Part shown: piece by piece, positions 25,992-34,625 of the stretch | Position numbering within the stretch: position 1 is the stretch's first letter | How the letters are laid out: each line of letters starts with the position of its first letter | Origin: JBFWWP01 sp050246115 | GTDB lineage: Bacteria; Planctomycetota; UBA8108; UBA1146; JAJFFE01 | Assembly: GCA_050246115.1 (NCBI GenBank) | Contig: JBFWWP010000010.1 | Span: 1 to 64,000 of the forward strand | Length of the DNA stretch: 64,000 nt | Reading direction: 5' to 3' | Position numbers and translations under genes: made by a program | Notes under the pieces: generated by a model | What the model saw: the letters and a program-made list of their open reading frames with translations, nothing else | What the model was told of the DNA's origin: nothing | Database searches by the model: none

Positions 25992-26275
25992 GTCATGTAC
26001 TCCTTCAAACCGTCTTCGATGGGAATCATCAGCAGCTCGGGGCAGTCGTAGGGATGCAGCTGCCGGAACCTCTCTTCGAAACCACCCAGGGTGCGAGGCG
26101 CGGCCTTGATCAGGAGAACGCACTCGGATTCGTCGTGGATCTCGTGGTCCCAGCGGTAGATCGAGCGACAGCTCGGGAGGATGTTCACGCACGCGGCCAG
26201 TTGTTCCTCGACCAATTGGCGCGCTAGCCCGGGAGCGGATGCGGCATCGACGGTCGAGACGCAAAGGTAGATCAC
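25967..26275 (-). CDS. cutA: CutA1 divalent-cation tolerance protein
   Basis: 102 residues with the CutA signature: VSTVDAASAPGLARQLVEE, AACVNILPSCRSIYRWD, ECVLLIKA, HPYDCPELLMIPIEDGLKEY. CutA1 is a small trimeric ferredoxin-like protein linked to copper and divalent-cation tolerance. GTG at 26273-26275 follows GGAG by six bases. It lies upstream of and overlaps moeA. Confidence 0.95.
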   Translation of the reverse strand: MIYLCVSTVDAASAPGLARQLVEEQLAACVNILPSCRSIYRWDHEIHDESECVLLIKAAPRTLGGFEERFRQLHPYDCPELLMIPIEDGLKEYMTWVTEMTR

Positions 26276-26433
26276 GAGCGACTCCTGTCCTGCTGGCGAA
26301 GGTCTGGGCCTCCCGGAAGTCCCCTCCGGGAGCGGGCAACGAACGGGGCCAGTCGTCTCACGGTCGCGGCCGCTGGGCCCGCTCCCGACAAGAGGCATAC
26401 CCACGCGCCCGCGCATGTCGCAGAATACGAGCC

Positions 26434-29034
26434 ATGGGATGGATTGTCATCAACGAGCCGCTGGCGAGGGCCGAGCGCTGGGTCGAGATTCCCCGCGGGG
26501 GAGCGCTCGTGTGCGGACGCAGCCGGTCGGCGGACCTAGTGTTGACCGATGAGCGGGTCTCGCGCCGACACGTCACCTTCGTTCACCGGGATGGCGACGA
26601 TTGGGTGGCCGACGCCGGCGCGCGCAACGGCGTGTTCGTGAATGGCCAGCGGCTGGGAGCGCCCCACCGGTTGTCTCCAGGCGATCGGATCTCGGTCGGT
26701 CCGTTCGATTTGGTCTATGAACCGCGTGCTGCCGCGAGTTCAGCAAAGCTGCCGGAGAGCACGATCCTCGAGGCACCGACGTGGGTCACCGACGCCGGCC
26801 CGCCAGCCGAGTCGTCCGCGGTGAGTGTCGGGGCGATCGCGAACTCGGACGGTCCGGTGTTGGCGCCTGGCCCGGCAGCGACTGCGCTCGAAGGGTCCCG
26901 CGGGGTGCCGGCGGAGGGTCGACTCGAGCCGACGGCGCGCTGGCGCGAGGTGCGTTTGATCGCGCGCGGCGGCATGGGCGAGGTCTATCACTCGGTCGAT
27001 CGCGACCTGGGGATGGCCGTCGCGATCAAGCGCCTGCGGCGGCGACGCGACGACCACGTTCAACTGTTGCAGCGGCTGCAAGCGCGTGAGGCGGCGCTGG
27101 GCCGCGCGATCCGGCACCCGAACGTGGTGCAGACGCTCGAGGACGGGGTGCACCGAGGTGACCCGTATCTGTTGCTCGAGTGGGTCGATGGGGTGCCGCT
27201 CGACAAGGTTCTCGACAGCGAGCCGCCGTCGCGCTTCGGCGGTCTCGAGATCCTGCGTCAGATCGCCCTCGGGCTGCAAGCGGCTCACCAAGTCGAGGTG
27301 GTCCACGCGGACCTCAAGCCCGCCAACATCCTGATTCCGCGCCTGGCCGAGCCGGCCGAGGTCGAGTCGGTTCGGGGGCTGTTGGTAGCGCCCGACGACC
27401 ACGACCAAGATCTCGCCGTCGCCAGTCGAACTGCCGAGATCGATGAAGAACTCGCGCGCGAGATCCAGTTGCGCGCGCTCGCTGCACTCGATTTCGAGCG
27501 ACCGCCGTTCGTCGGTCGTGAGGCCGAGCTCGAGCTACTGGCGATCGCCGCGCGGCAGGCCGTGGCCGAAGGACTGCGTTGGGTACTGATCTTCGGCGAA
27601 CCCGGCGTCGGCAAGCGTCGCTTGGCGGCCGAGTGCTGTTTGCGCAACGAGGGGCCGTGCGAGGTGCGCGTCGCCGACGGTTGGGCGCCGCCGCCGCCCA
27701 ATGCAACCGGGGTTTGGATCAGCTTGCTCCCGACCTTCTTGCCGGATGACGACGAGCTACGAACCGCGTACGAGCGCGCGCGCAGTCGGGCTCAGGTGTT
27801 CGAGCTCCACTTGCAGCCGTTTCTTCGTGGCCAATCGATTCGGATGGTCGAACGCATCGTGAGTCACGCGGACTCGGCGCGCGCGTTCGTCGACGTGGTC
27901 TTCCAGGAGACGGGCGGCAATCCTGCGCGTCTCTGCGCGGCGTTGCGGCGATCGTTCGAAGCCGATGCGTGGGCACCGAGTGGGGGTGGGTATCGGTTTC
28001 GGGCGAGCGCCTTCCGACCGGATGAGCGCGAGCGCTTGAAGGACTTGCGCACCCGCCTCGAGCAAGAGGAGAAGGGACTGCGGGACCTGCTCATCGCTGC
28101 GGCTCCGCTCGGGAATTGCTTGGATTTCGACACTCTGCGCGAGGCTACCGAGTCCGAGAGCGCCGCGCAGTACTACATTCTCGATCACGCCGTCAGAACC
28201 GGCTATCTCCGCCGCGACCCGCACGGGTTCTACTCCTTCACCCAAGAGCCGTTTCGTCGGATGTTGGAGATGCGGCTGGATCCCCGTCGCCGCAAACGCA
28301 TCGTGCGCCGCGGACTCCCGCGCCTCGCACGGTGGCTGGAGCGACGCGAGGCGCCACCCGGCCTGCACCGCGAACTCGCTTCGCTGGAGCTCGAGGTCGA
28401 TCACGCAGACCGGGCGTTCTCGCTGCTCTTGCGCGGAGCGCTCCGGGCGCGCAGCGCCTATGATCGTGCGCGTTTCATTGGTCAGATCGACGAAGCGCGC
28501 GACTGCTACCGCCGTGCTGTCGCGCGTTCCGGACGCCACAAGGAGTTCGACGCTGCGATGACCGAGTTGCTCGGTGAGCAGGCGCGTGGACTCGCCGCGC
28601 TCGACCGGTTGCGCCAGCTGCCGTGCGATGTGCGCGTGAAGATCACCGACTTCGGGATTGCTCGCAAATCGGACGAGATCGACCGGGACAACGTGGATCT
28701 ACCTTGGGGAACGCCGCGCTACATGTCGCCCGAGCAGGCCCGCCGTGAACCGCTGAGTACCGCGAGTGACATCTATAGCCTCGGCATCATCGCGCGCGAG
28801 ATCTTGGAAGGGCGCCATCCGCTCGGCGCGCTGCGGGGTCGCGCGGCCTTGGAGACGATTGCCCGCATCGGTGTGCCGCCGCCGCCCGAAGACAGCGTCG
28901 AGCCGCCCGCGCTCCACGAACTCGTCGCCAGCCTCTTGGCGCCCGAGCCCGGGGAGCGTCCCGCGGCCCACGAGGTGGCGGAGCGGTTGCAGCAGATCCA
29001 ACTGCAGTCGATCGTCCGCGAGTCGCACCGCTAA
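26434..29034 (+). CDS. FHA-Ser/Thr kinase with an ATPase-like module inserted in the kinase domain
   Basis: 866 residues. An FHA domain (about 5-97: GR 28-29, SRRH 43-46) leads to a kinase N-lobe: glycine loop RGGMGEVY (178-185), VAIK with Lys199, helix-C Glu219, catalytic loop HADLKPAN at 291-298 (HAD instead of HRD). Normally DFG follows about 20 residues later; here it is at 739-741 (KITDFGIARK), with GTPRYMSPEQA (759-769) and the rest of the C-lobe. The roughly 430-residue insert has FVGREAELELL (359-369), Walker A GEPGVGKR (388-395), TGGNPARL and helical parts of AAA_16/NACHT type. No Walker B is clear. All key kinase residues seem present. The gene ends in a TAA that belongs to a palindromic repeat. 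Confidence 0.8.
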   Translation: MGWIVINEPLARAERWVEIPRGGALVCGRSRSADLVLTDERVSRRHVTFVHRDGDDWVADAGARNGVFVNGQRLGAPHRLSPGDRISVGPFDLVYEPRAAASSAKLPESTILEAPTWVTDAGPPAESSAVSVGAIANSDGPVLAPGPAATALEGSRGVPAEGRLEPTARWREVRLIARGGMGEVYHSVDRDLGMAVAIKRLRRRRDDHVQLLQRLQAREAALGRAIRHPNVVQTLEDGVHRGDPYLLLEWVDGVPLDKVLDSEPPSRFGGLEILRQIALGLQAAHQVEVVHADLKPANILIPRLAEPAEVESVRGLLVAPDDHDQDLAVASRTAEIDEELAREIQLRALAALDFERPPFVGREAELELLAIAARQAVAEGLRWVLIFGEPGVGKRRLAAECCLRNEGPCEVRVADGWAPPPPNATGVWISLLPTFLPDDDELRTAYERARSRAQVFELHLQPFLRGQSIRMVERIVSHADSARAFVDVVFQETGGNPARLCAALRRSFEADAWAPSGGGYRFRASAFRPDERERLKDLRTRLEQEEKGLRDLLIAAAPLGNCLDFDTLREATESESAAQYYILDHAVRTGYLRRDPHGFYSFTQEPFRRMLEMRLDPRRRKRIVRRGLPRLARWLERREAPPGLHRELASLELEVDHADRAFSLLLRGALRARSAYDRARFIGQIDEARDCYRRAVARSGRHKEFDAAMTELLGEQARGLAALDRLRQLPCDVRVKITDFGIARKSDEIDRDNVDLPWGTPRYMSPEQARREPLSTASDIYSLGIIAREILEGRHPLGALRGRAALETIARIGVPPPPEDSVEPPALHELVASLLAPEPGERPAAHEVAERLQQIQLQSIVRESHR

Positions 29035-29216
29035 GGAGTCGCCCAAGAGTAACATCGACTTCTTGCCGTCGATTTGGGTCAGATTCGGCCGCTCCGGAAA
29101 GCTCGGAACCGGAGGCGTAGCCTTAGTTCCGGTGAGGATTCGAGGTTTTCGGATCGGTCGAAGATGGCCCGAAGCGACGAGCAAGAGGTTGAAGTTATTC
29201 TTGGGCGACTCCTAAG
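29031..29216. repeat. 186-bp imperfect palindromic repeat (MITE/REP-like), full copy
   Basis: The two ends read CTAAGGAGTCGCCCAAGA and, on the other strand, CTTAGGAGTCGCCCAAGA. The two roughly 80-bp halves are diverged inverted copies throughout, so the whole element can fold into one long hairpin. It starts inside the stop codon of the kinase gene, so the gene takes its TAA from the element. A half copy lies at 31896. It has no ORF of its own; mobilisation in trans, or service as a terminator, are both possible. Confidence 0.75.
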
Positions 29217-29578
29217 TACGCTGAGGAATCCGGAGCCTTCCCAGCGAACGGTGATGGGCCGAGGCTGCCCGGCCAACGGGGGGCAAGGTTCCTGACACGG
29301 CATTAGCGCCTGCCGCGCTTGCTGGGGGAGACACTTCTCCGGAGGCCAGCCCCGAAGCCCCTCGTGGCTGCGGCCAAGCCACAACTTCACCCTCGAGAGT
29401 TCCCCGTCGTAGCGCCCAGCGTGAACCGGAGTCGTTCGTGACTGCGCCGGTGTGACTGCGCCGGTGCTCGGGCGGCCGGGGTGGGAGTGGTCGGAGTTTC
29501 GAGCTTCCGGGGTTTCGGGTTGGGCGCGCTCAGGCCACGGCCCTATAATCCCGGCTCGGAAGGAAATGGAGGCGAAGT
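29217..29578. other. intergenic region after the palindromic element
   Basis: 362 bp without a convincing gene. It holds a 14-bp tandem duplication, GTGACTGCGCCGGT, at 29439-29466, and a candidate promoter at 29520-29549 for the following gene. A 174-codon minus-strand frame crosses it but has poor composition and is not called. Confidence 0.5.
29520..29549 (+). promoter_or_regulatory. candidate sigma-70 promoter with perfect TATAAT
   Basis: TTGGGC at 29520-29525 and TATAAT at 29544-29549 are separated by 18 bp, about 30 bp upstream of the start at 29579. A perfect -10 is notable in so GC-rich a context. Confidence 0.5.
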
Positions 29579-30925
29579 TTGTTGCGTCCGACTTCTGGAC
29601 CACGGCGTTGGTTGGGGTTCACCGTTGCGTGCTGGCTCGCCGCCTGGGCGTTGGGGGGTGAGGCGCGAGCCGACGAGTTGGCCGGCCTGTCTCGGGTTCG
29701 CTTTCACCAGGGCGGAGAAGTTCGCAGCGACATCGGGGAGTTGAGCTACGAGGACGGTCGCGTCTTGCTCAAGTTGTTCTCGGAACGGTTGGGTGCGCAC
29801 TACGTCGTGTACTTGACTCCGGAGGACCTGGTCGACATCGAGATCGTGCCCGCCGCCGAAGCGGAACGTATCCAGGGCGAGCGCGAGCTCGTGCGCGCGG
29901 CCAAGGAACGAGAGCGCGAGACCGCTCGCGCGGCGCGCGCCGCGGCCAAGAAAGCGGAGGCGGCCAGAACGCCCGCGGGGTCGGGGTCGCGCGCGCGTCC
30001 TGGCAAAGGGGCTACGCCCTCGAACCAGCGCGAGCGCGGGACCAGTGCGGGCGGTGCCGTCCGCGAACTGTACTTGCCACCGATCGAGGAGACCATCGCC
30101 GATCTCGAGCAGGTGCAGCGGGGCATCGCCGAGCGCGCGGGGCGCGTGCGCAGTGAGGTCGAGTCGTGGGTCGGCCGGTTGGACCTACCTCACGCCGCGC
30201 CTCGCAGCGCCGTTGCGACGGCTCGGCGTGAGTTGCTTGGCGTGCTGGCGGAACTCGACGAGATCAACGAACGCTTGGCCGGGCGCGCGCGAGATCTCGA
30301 AGGCCTCTATCAAGCCCGAGACGATCGGTCGCTCACGCGCGCGGTCGCGGTCGACATGGCCGAGCTCGGGCACCGGCGCCTGGAGCCGATCGAGCGCTTA
30401 CTGAAGGCCGCGGAGGCGCGAAACGGCGAACTCGGGAAGAGCGTCGGCGCGTTGCTAACGACGATGTCCGTGCCTGTCGAGGAAGCTGCGTCTGCGGCGC
30501 CGGCGGTGGCGCCGGCGGCGGGCGCGGGGCGACCCACGGTGACCCCTCCGGCCGTCGCCGAAGCGCGGGTCCTCGAGGTTCGCGAGCGGGAGACAACGCC
30601 TGCGCGCACTGCGGCACTCCTCGAGCGGGTGGACGGGACCGCCGAGACACCGGCTGGCGGGTCGCAGCCAACGGCGGTCGGCGCGTCGACGAATCCAAAG
30701 GACTTCGGGAATCGCGCCGGCATGCTCGCGGCGGACTCGCTCCGATCCGGATCGGCAGCGGCTCTCGAAAGCGAAGCATCGGCGCGTGCCGAAGACCGAC
30801 TCGAGGCGGATGCACCCCTCGGCGTCCCCGGGGCTCGGCCAGCGGTCTACTGGGTTTTGGGGACGTTCGGCGCCAGCGTACTCGGGTTCTTCCTGCTCAT
30901 GAGAAGATCGCTCCGTGGAGAGTAG
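29579..30925 (+). CDS. unknown envelope protein with signal peptide, coiled coil and C-terminal membrane helix
   Basis: 448 residues. The N-terminus has a signal sequence (LGFTVACWLAAWALGGEARA). A small beta region (RFHQGGEVRSDIGELSYEDGR) is followed by an Ala/Arg/Glu-rich helical part likely to form a coiled coil, a low-complexity linker, and a C-terminal transmembrane helix (VLGTFGASVLGFFLLM). GGAGG lies six bases before the TTG at 29579. The next gene starts nine bases downstream, so the two are probably an operon. No family recognised. Confidence 0.6.
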   Translation: MLRPTSGPRRWLGFTVACWLAAWALGGEARADELAGLSRVRFHQGGEVRSDIGELSYEDGRVLLKLFSERLGAHYVVYLTPEDLVDIEIVPAAEAERIQGERELVRAAKERERETARAARAAAKKAEAARTPAGSGSRARPGKGATPSNQRERGTSAGGAVRELYLPPIEETIADLEQVQRGIAERAGRVRSEVESWVGRLDLPHAAPRSAVATARRELLGVLAELDEINERLAGRARDLEGLYQARDDRSLTRAVAVDMAELGHRRLEPIERLLKAAEARNGELGKSVGALLTTMSVPVEEAASAAPAVAPAAGAGRPTVTPPAVAEARVLEVRERETTPARTAALLERVDGTAETPAGGSQPTAVGASTNPKDFGNRAGMLAADSLRSGSAAALESEASARAEDRLEADAPLGVPGARPAVYWVLGTFGASVLGFFLLMRRSLRGE

Positions 30926-30933
30926 GGTATCCA

Positions 30934-31899
30934 ATGGTGAGTGTTCACGATGTCGCGCCTCGGCAATCGGCCCAGCAATCGCTCCGGCGATCGATTCGAC
31001 TCGGGTTGCTCGCGGGGGTGTTGCTGCAGTCCCTGGGAGTCGCGGCGGCGGATGAGACCCCGGCGCAGTTCACGCGCTTTCTCGACGAGGGTCTTCGGCA
31101 GGGTCGGTTCCAAACGGCCATCGCGTCCTACGAGAACTCGGTAGGGGTTCGGGTGGACTTGGTGGCCGTGGTTCATATCGGCGATCGTGGCTACTACCGG
31201 CGCCTCGAGGCTCGATTCCCGGCGTATGAGGCGCTTCTCTACGAACTCATCGCCGAGCCCGAGGATGTGCCTGAGCCCGGCCGCCAGTCGGCGAGCCCCA
31301 TCGGATTTCTACAGCGAGGCATGAAGACTCTGCTCGATCTCGACTTCCAACTCGATGCGATCGACTACCGCGCCCCCAACTTCGTGCATGCCGACCTCGA
31401 CCCGGCCACGTTCGCGCGCCTGCAGCGCGAGCGGGGTGAATCGATCTTGATGCTGTTCCTCAAGAATGCCCTGCGCGCTTGGGAAGCGCAGCAAGGGGCG
31501 GACTCGGGCCGTACCCAACCCGAGCTCCAACTCGCCGACCTGGTGGCTGCGTTCCTCAGCGGCGACTCCGCGCGCGCACTCAAGTACGTTCTTGCGCAGG
31601 AACTCGACGACATGGAGCGCACCATCTCCGGACTGGAAGCCGATGGCGATTCGGTGATCCTCACCGAACGCAACAAGCACGCGTTCGGTGTACTCGAGCA
31701 GCAGATCGCCGCCGGGCGCCGCAATCTTGCCCTGTTCTATGGGGCGGCCCACATGCCCGACCTCGAGCAACGACTCTTCGCCAGCGGGTACCGCAGGACC
31801 GGCCACGAGTGGATCACTGCCTGGCAGATTGGTCCGCCGAAGGCCACCGACCCGACCCCCGAGCCGCAGACCTCACGGCGCAAGATCGAAACCTTCTAA
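30934..31899 (+). CDS. TraB/GumN-like secreted protein
   Basis: 321 residues with an N-terminal membrane or signal segment (LGLLAGVLLQSLGVAAA). VDLVAVVHIGDRGYYRRLEA, then YEALLYELIAEP, and a late NLALFYGAAHMPDLEQRL match the TraB/GumN (TIKI-like) pattern of an early G(D/H), a Glu and a late GxxH motif. These families include putative metal-dependent proteases and signalling antagonists. It follows the envelope protein by eight bases. Its stop codon lies within the second copy of the palindromic repeat. Confidence 0.6.
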   Translation: MVSVHDVAPRQSAQQSLRRSIRLGLLAGVLLQSLGVAAADETPAQFTRFLDEGLRQGRFQTAIASYENSVGVRVDLVAVVHIGDRGYYRRLEARFPAYEALLYELIAEPEDVPEPGRQSASPIGFLQRGMKTLLDLDFQLDAIDYRAPNFVHADLDPATFARLQRERGESILMLFLKNALRAWEAQQGADSGRTQPELQLADLVAAFLSGDSARALKYVLAQELDDMERTISGLEADGDSVILTERNKHAFGVLEQQIAAGRRNLALFYGAAHMPDLEQRLFASGYRRTGHEWITAWQIGPPKATDPTPEPQTSRRKIETF

Positions 31900-31977
31900 G
31901 GAGTCGCCCAAGAATCTCTTCGACATCTTGCCGTCGATTTGGGTCCGATTCGGCCGATCCGGAAAGCTCGAAACCGG
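31896..31977 (+). repeat. half copy of the palindromic repeat
   Basis: By hand alignment, about 74 of 82 bases match the left half of the element at 29031-29112. It again begins CTAAGGAGTCGCCCAAGA with the TAA used as the stop codon of the preceding gene. The right, inverted half is absent; the sequence diverges after ACCGG at 31977. Confidence 0.75.
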
Positions 31978-32031
31978 ACCCTTTCACGGGGGCGCGGGTC
32001 GAGTGCTCGCGAGCTTGCGGCAGTGAGGGCT

Positions 32032-34302
32032 TCACTCGAGCAAGATGTCGTCGATCGCAATCCTTGGGGTCGTGGTGGTGCCGGGGCCGGCGGTCCAGGT
32101 CCAGTCGAGCTCGGTCAGGCGGTCGAGGTCGAGCCCGGGGTTTCGTTGCGTGAACTGGTCGAGGTCGAGACTCACGGTGACGAACCGCTGGTACTTCATG
32201 CGCACCAGCGTTCCCGGTGGCTCGGGCGTCGGGTGGAACGGGGTCGTGGGCAAGTGCGGCCCGAGGTCGACGGTTGCGCTGTCGCCGTCCGCATCGAGCA
32301 GAGTGACGCTCGCGTCCAGCCACCCGAAGCCGAAGTTGTCGACCTGGCCCCACCGGTCCGGGTTCTTGATGCGGAACTTGAGTCGCTGGTGGGGTGTCGC
32401 GTCGAGCGGCCCTGCGGGTGTGCTCAGCGGAGAGACGTGATGCGTGGCCACTGGGGTGCCGGTCAGCGTGACGATCAGATTGCTGATCGCGGTGATGGGC
32501 GCCGGTGGGTCGTTCGGGAGGTCGTAGCAGGCGCCGACCTGCACGGTGCCGCCGGAGCTGGCGGTCAACTGTCCGAGCTGGTTGTGCGGATGGTCGGAGA
32601 AGTCGTCGAGGACGCGGGTGCCGATGTGATGGCGCCTATGGGCAACGCCGACGTGACTCGAGGTCTGGTACTCGGCGCCGTACAGAATGCCGTCGACCGA
32701 GAGGTCCGCGAACGCGTGTCGCTGTAGGAATGCCGTCGCGAACTGAGCCGTCCAATCGTGCTGCCGCGTGCGCGAGATGTAACGGCAGTAGTCGAGCCAG
32801 GGGGCGGCCTGGACCCAATTGCACTCCTGGCAGCCGTTGGCGCTCGAATTCGTCGTGTAGCCGTGGCAGCCCCCATAGATCGTGACTTGCGTCGTGGGGC
32901 CCGTCGCCCGCTCGAGCAAACGCTCCGACCCGGGGAAGACCACGTCGAAGTCTTGTTCCGCAGAGATGATGAGCAGTGGCACGGTCGGCAGGCGTTCCCA
33001 GCGATCGGTGTAGCCAATCCAGGATTCGCCGGTGGCGTCGGTAGGCTGCAATGCGATGACGCCGCGCGTGTTCGGGTCGAACTCGGCCGCGATGATGGCG
33101 GCCGCCGCGCCTCGCGAGTGACCGCCGTAGAACACGCGCTGCCCGTCGATGCGTCCGGCAAGAGCGCTGCTCGGATCTTGGGCGACGCCTTCGAGGTGCT
33201 GGCGTGTCGCGACCAACACTCGGGCCGCCTCGTCGTGTCCCCCCCAACAGTAGTGAACGACGTGATCGCCGAACGAGTAGGGATCGTCGACGCTCACGCA
33301 GATGACTCCGCGCGTTGCGAGGTGCGTCAGGATCTCCGCATAGTCGAGATGCCCAAATCCGGTCCCATGATGGAAGATGAGGAGCGGCGCGGGCCCGTCT
33401 CCCGCGGGCAGGTAGACGCGATACGGCTTCAGTCGCAGGTCGGGGCCGAGTGCCGGGTTCGGTACACACTGCCACAGCGGATACGCGGGCGGCCACGGGT
33501 TCTCGTGGACGAACTCGAAGGAGTCGTTCACGACCGCGACCGAGTTTGCGCCGGGTGTGGTGAGATCCTGGGCAGGGACGATCTCCGGCTCGCCGGGGGC
33601 GAAGACAGTGAGGTGTGCGTGGAACCGTGCCGCGCTGCGCTCGTCCCAACGCGCCCACAGGTCCAATGCGTGCACTCCGGGCGACGGCGCGACGCCGACG
33701 ATCTCCCCGGTCCGTGGGTCGACATCGAGGCCGGCGGGAATGGGGGCTCCCGGCGACCACCCGAACTCGAGGAAGGGGACTGCCTCGCGTACGACCCCGG
33801 CGCGTGCACCGGTCGACCAGGCCACGCGCACCCACGCGTCCGCGGGGAGGCGCGCTCGATACGCTGCGCCGGCGGTGGCGACCGGAAGCGTCCAGCTCCG
33901 CGTTTCGACGAAGTCGACGGCTGTGCACGACGGCGTTGCGCAATCGAGGCCGTCGCGCGTCGAATCTCGCTCGCACCCCAACAGGGTGGGTGGGCTCGGC
34001 GTCGAGCCGAACAAGTTCGCGAGCGCGAGGATCACGTCGGCTGCGTCGACCCTGCCACTGTCGTCCAAGTCGCAAGCGTCTCGACACGGCGGCACTTCCG
34101 CCGCGAACAGCGCGCACAAGGTCGCAACCGGATCCGCGAGATCCAGCTGCGAGTCGCCGTTGCAATCCCCGCGGAGGAAGCCCGCCACGCCAGGAGTCGA
34201 CTGCCCGTGCGTCGCGCCAGCGACGCTCAGCCAAACGCCTGCGACGAGGAGGCCCCATCGAGTCATCGGTGAGCGAACGGCTGACCTGTCCAGGGCGCCC
34301 AT
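32032..34302 (-). CDS. secreted alpha/beta hydrolase with N-terminal dockerin-like repeats
   Basis: 756 residues. A signal peptide (WGLLVAGVWLSVAGATHG) is followed by two dockerin-like calcium loops, GDCNGDSQLDLADPVATL and CDLDDSGRVDAADVILAL. An Ig-like domain comes next (YRARLPADAWVRVAW, IPAGLDVDPRTGEIVGVAP). The hydrolase has nucleophile motif GGHSRGAAA and oxyanion-type HHGTGFG, as in cutinase/PET-hydrolase-like or acetylhydrolase enzymes. The C-terminal region is beta-rich. ATG at 34300-34302 is preceded by GAGG; a second ATG at 34264-34266 is an alternative. It is probably exported and cell-surface associated; substrate unknown. Confidence 0.75.
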   Translation of the reverse strand: MGALDRSAVRSPMTRWGLLVAGVWLSVAGATHGQSTPGVAGFLRGDCNGDSQLDLADPVATLCALFAAEVPPCRDACDLDDSGRVDAADVILALANLFGSTPSPPTLLGCERDSTRDGLDCATPSCTAVDFVETRSWTLPVATAGAAYRARLPADAWVRVAWSTGARAGVVREAVPFLEFGWSPGAPIPAGLDVDPRTGEIVGVAPSPGVHALDLWARWDERSAARFHAHLTVFAPGEPEIVPAQDLTTPGANSVAVVNDSFEFVHENPWPPAYPLWQCVPNPALGPDLRLKPYRVYLPAGDGPAPLLIFHHGTGFGHLDYAEILTHLATRGVICVSVDDPYSFGDHVVHYCWGGHDEAARVLVATRQHLEGVAQDPSSALAGRIDGQRVFYGGHSRGAAAAIIAAEFDPNTRGVIALQPTDATGESWIGYTDRWERLPTVPLLIISAEQDFDVVFPGSERLLERATGPTTQVTIYGGCHGYTTNSSANGCQECNWVQAAPWLDYCRYISRTRQHDWTAQFATAFLQRHAFADLSVDGILYGAEYQTSSHVGVAHRRHHIGTRVLDDFSDHPHNQLGQLTASSGGTVQVGACYDLPNDPPAPITAISNLIVTLTGTPVATHHVSPLSTPAGPLDATPHQRLKFRIKNPDRWGQVDNFGFGWLDASVTLLDADGDSATVDLGPHLPTTPFHPTPEPPGTLVRMKYQRFVTVSLDLDQFTQRNPGLDLDRLTELDWTWTAGPGTTTTPRIAIDDILLE

Positions 34303-34625
34303 GGATCCTCGCTTCCTCGCGGCGGGTTCGTTCGCTTCCGGTGCGTCCGCGAACCGGCTCCGCTTGGGATGGGGTGCATCTCGGAAACCCAGCTCGTACC
34401 ATGCGCCCCGTGGACCCCGGTGCCGTGGGTTGTTTCGAGGAGTTTCACGGAAAAAGCATAGCCGCTCGGGGCGCCGGCGCAATCGGCGGCCCCGACGCGG
34501 GTCGATCGCCAGCACCCCAAGAGGTCGATGCGTTGGTCGGCGCGCTCCGGAGACCCCGAGCGAGGCCCCGCTCGTCGGACCGCGGGGCCGGCACCTTGCC
34601 CGAGATTAGGAAGAGTAGGCGAGTC
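34303..34625. other. divergent intergenic region
   Basis: 323 bp between the minus-strand hydrolase and the plus-strand MoxR-like gene. No gene, RNA or strong promoter is evident. Both promoters are expected here. Confidence 0.4.

Noticed and set aside
29079..29603. 174-codon minus-strand frame over the palindromic element
   Set aside because: It lies partly inside the repeat, crosses a tandem duplication and the promoter, and has no coding character.
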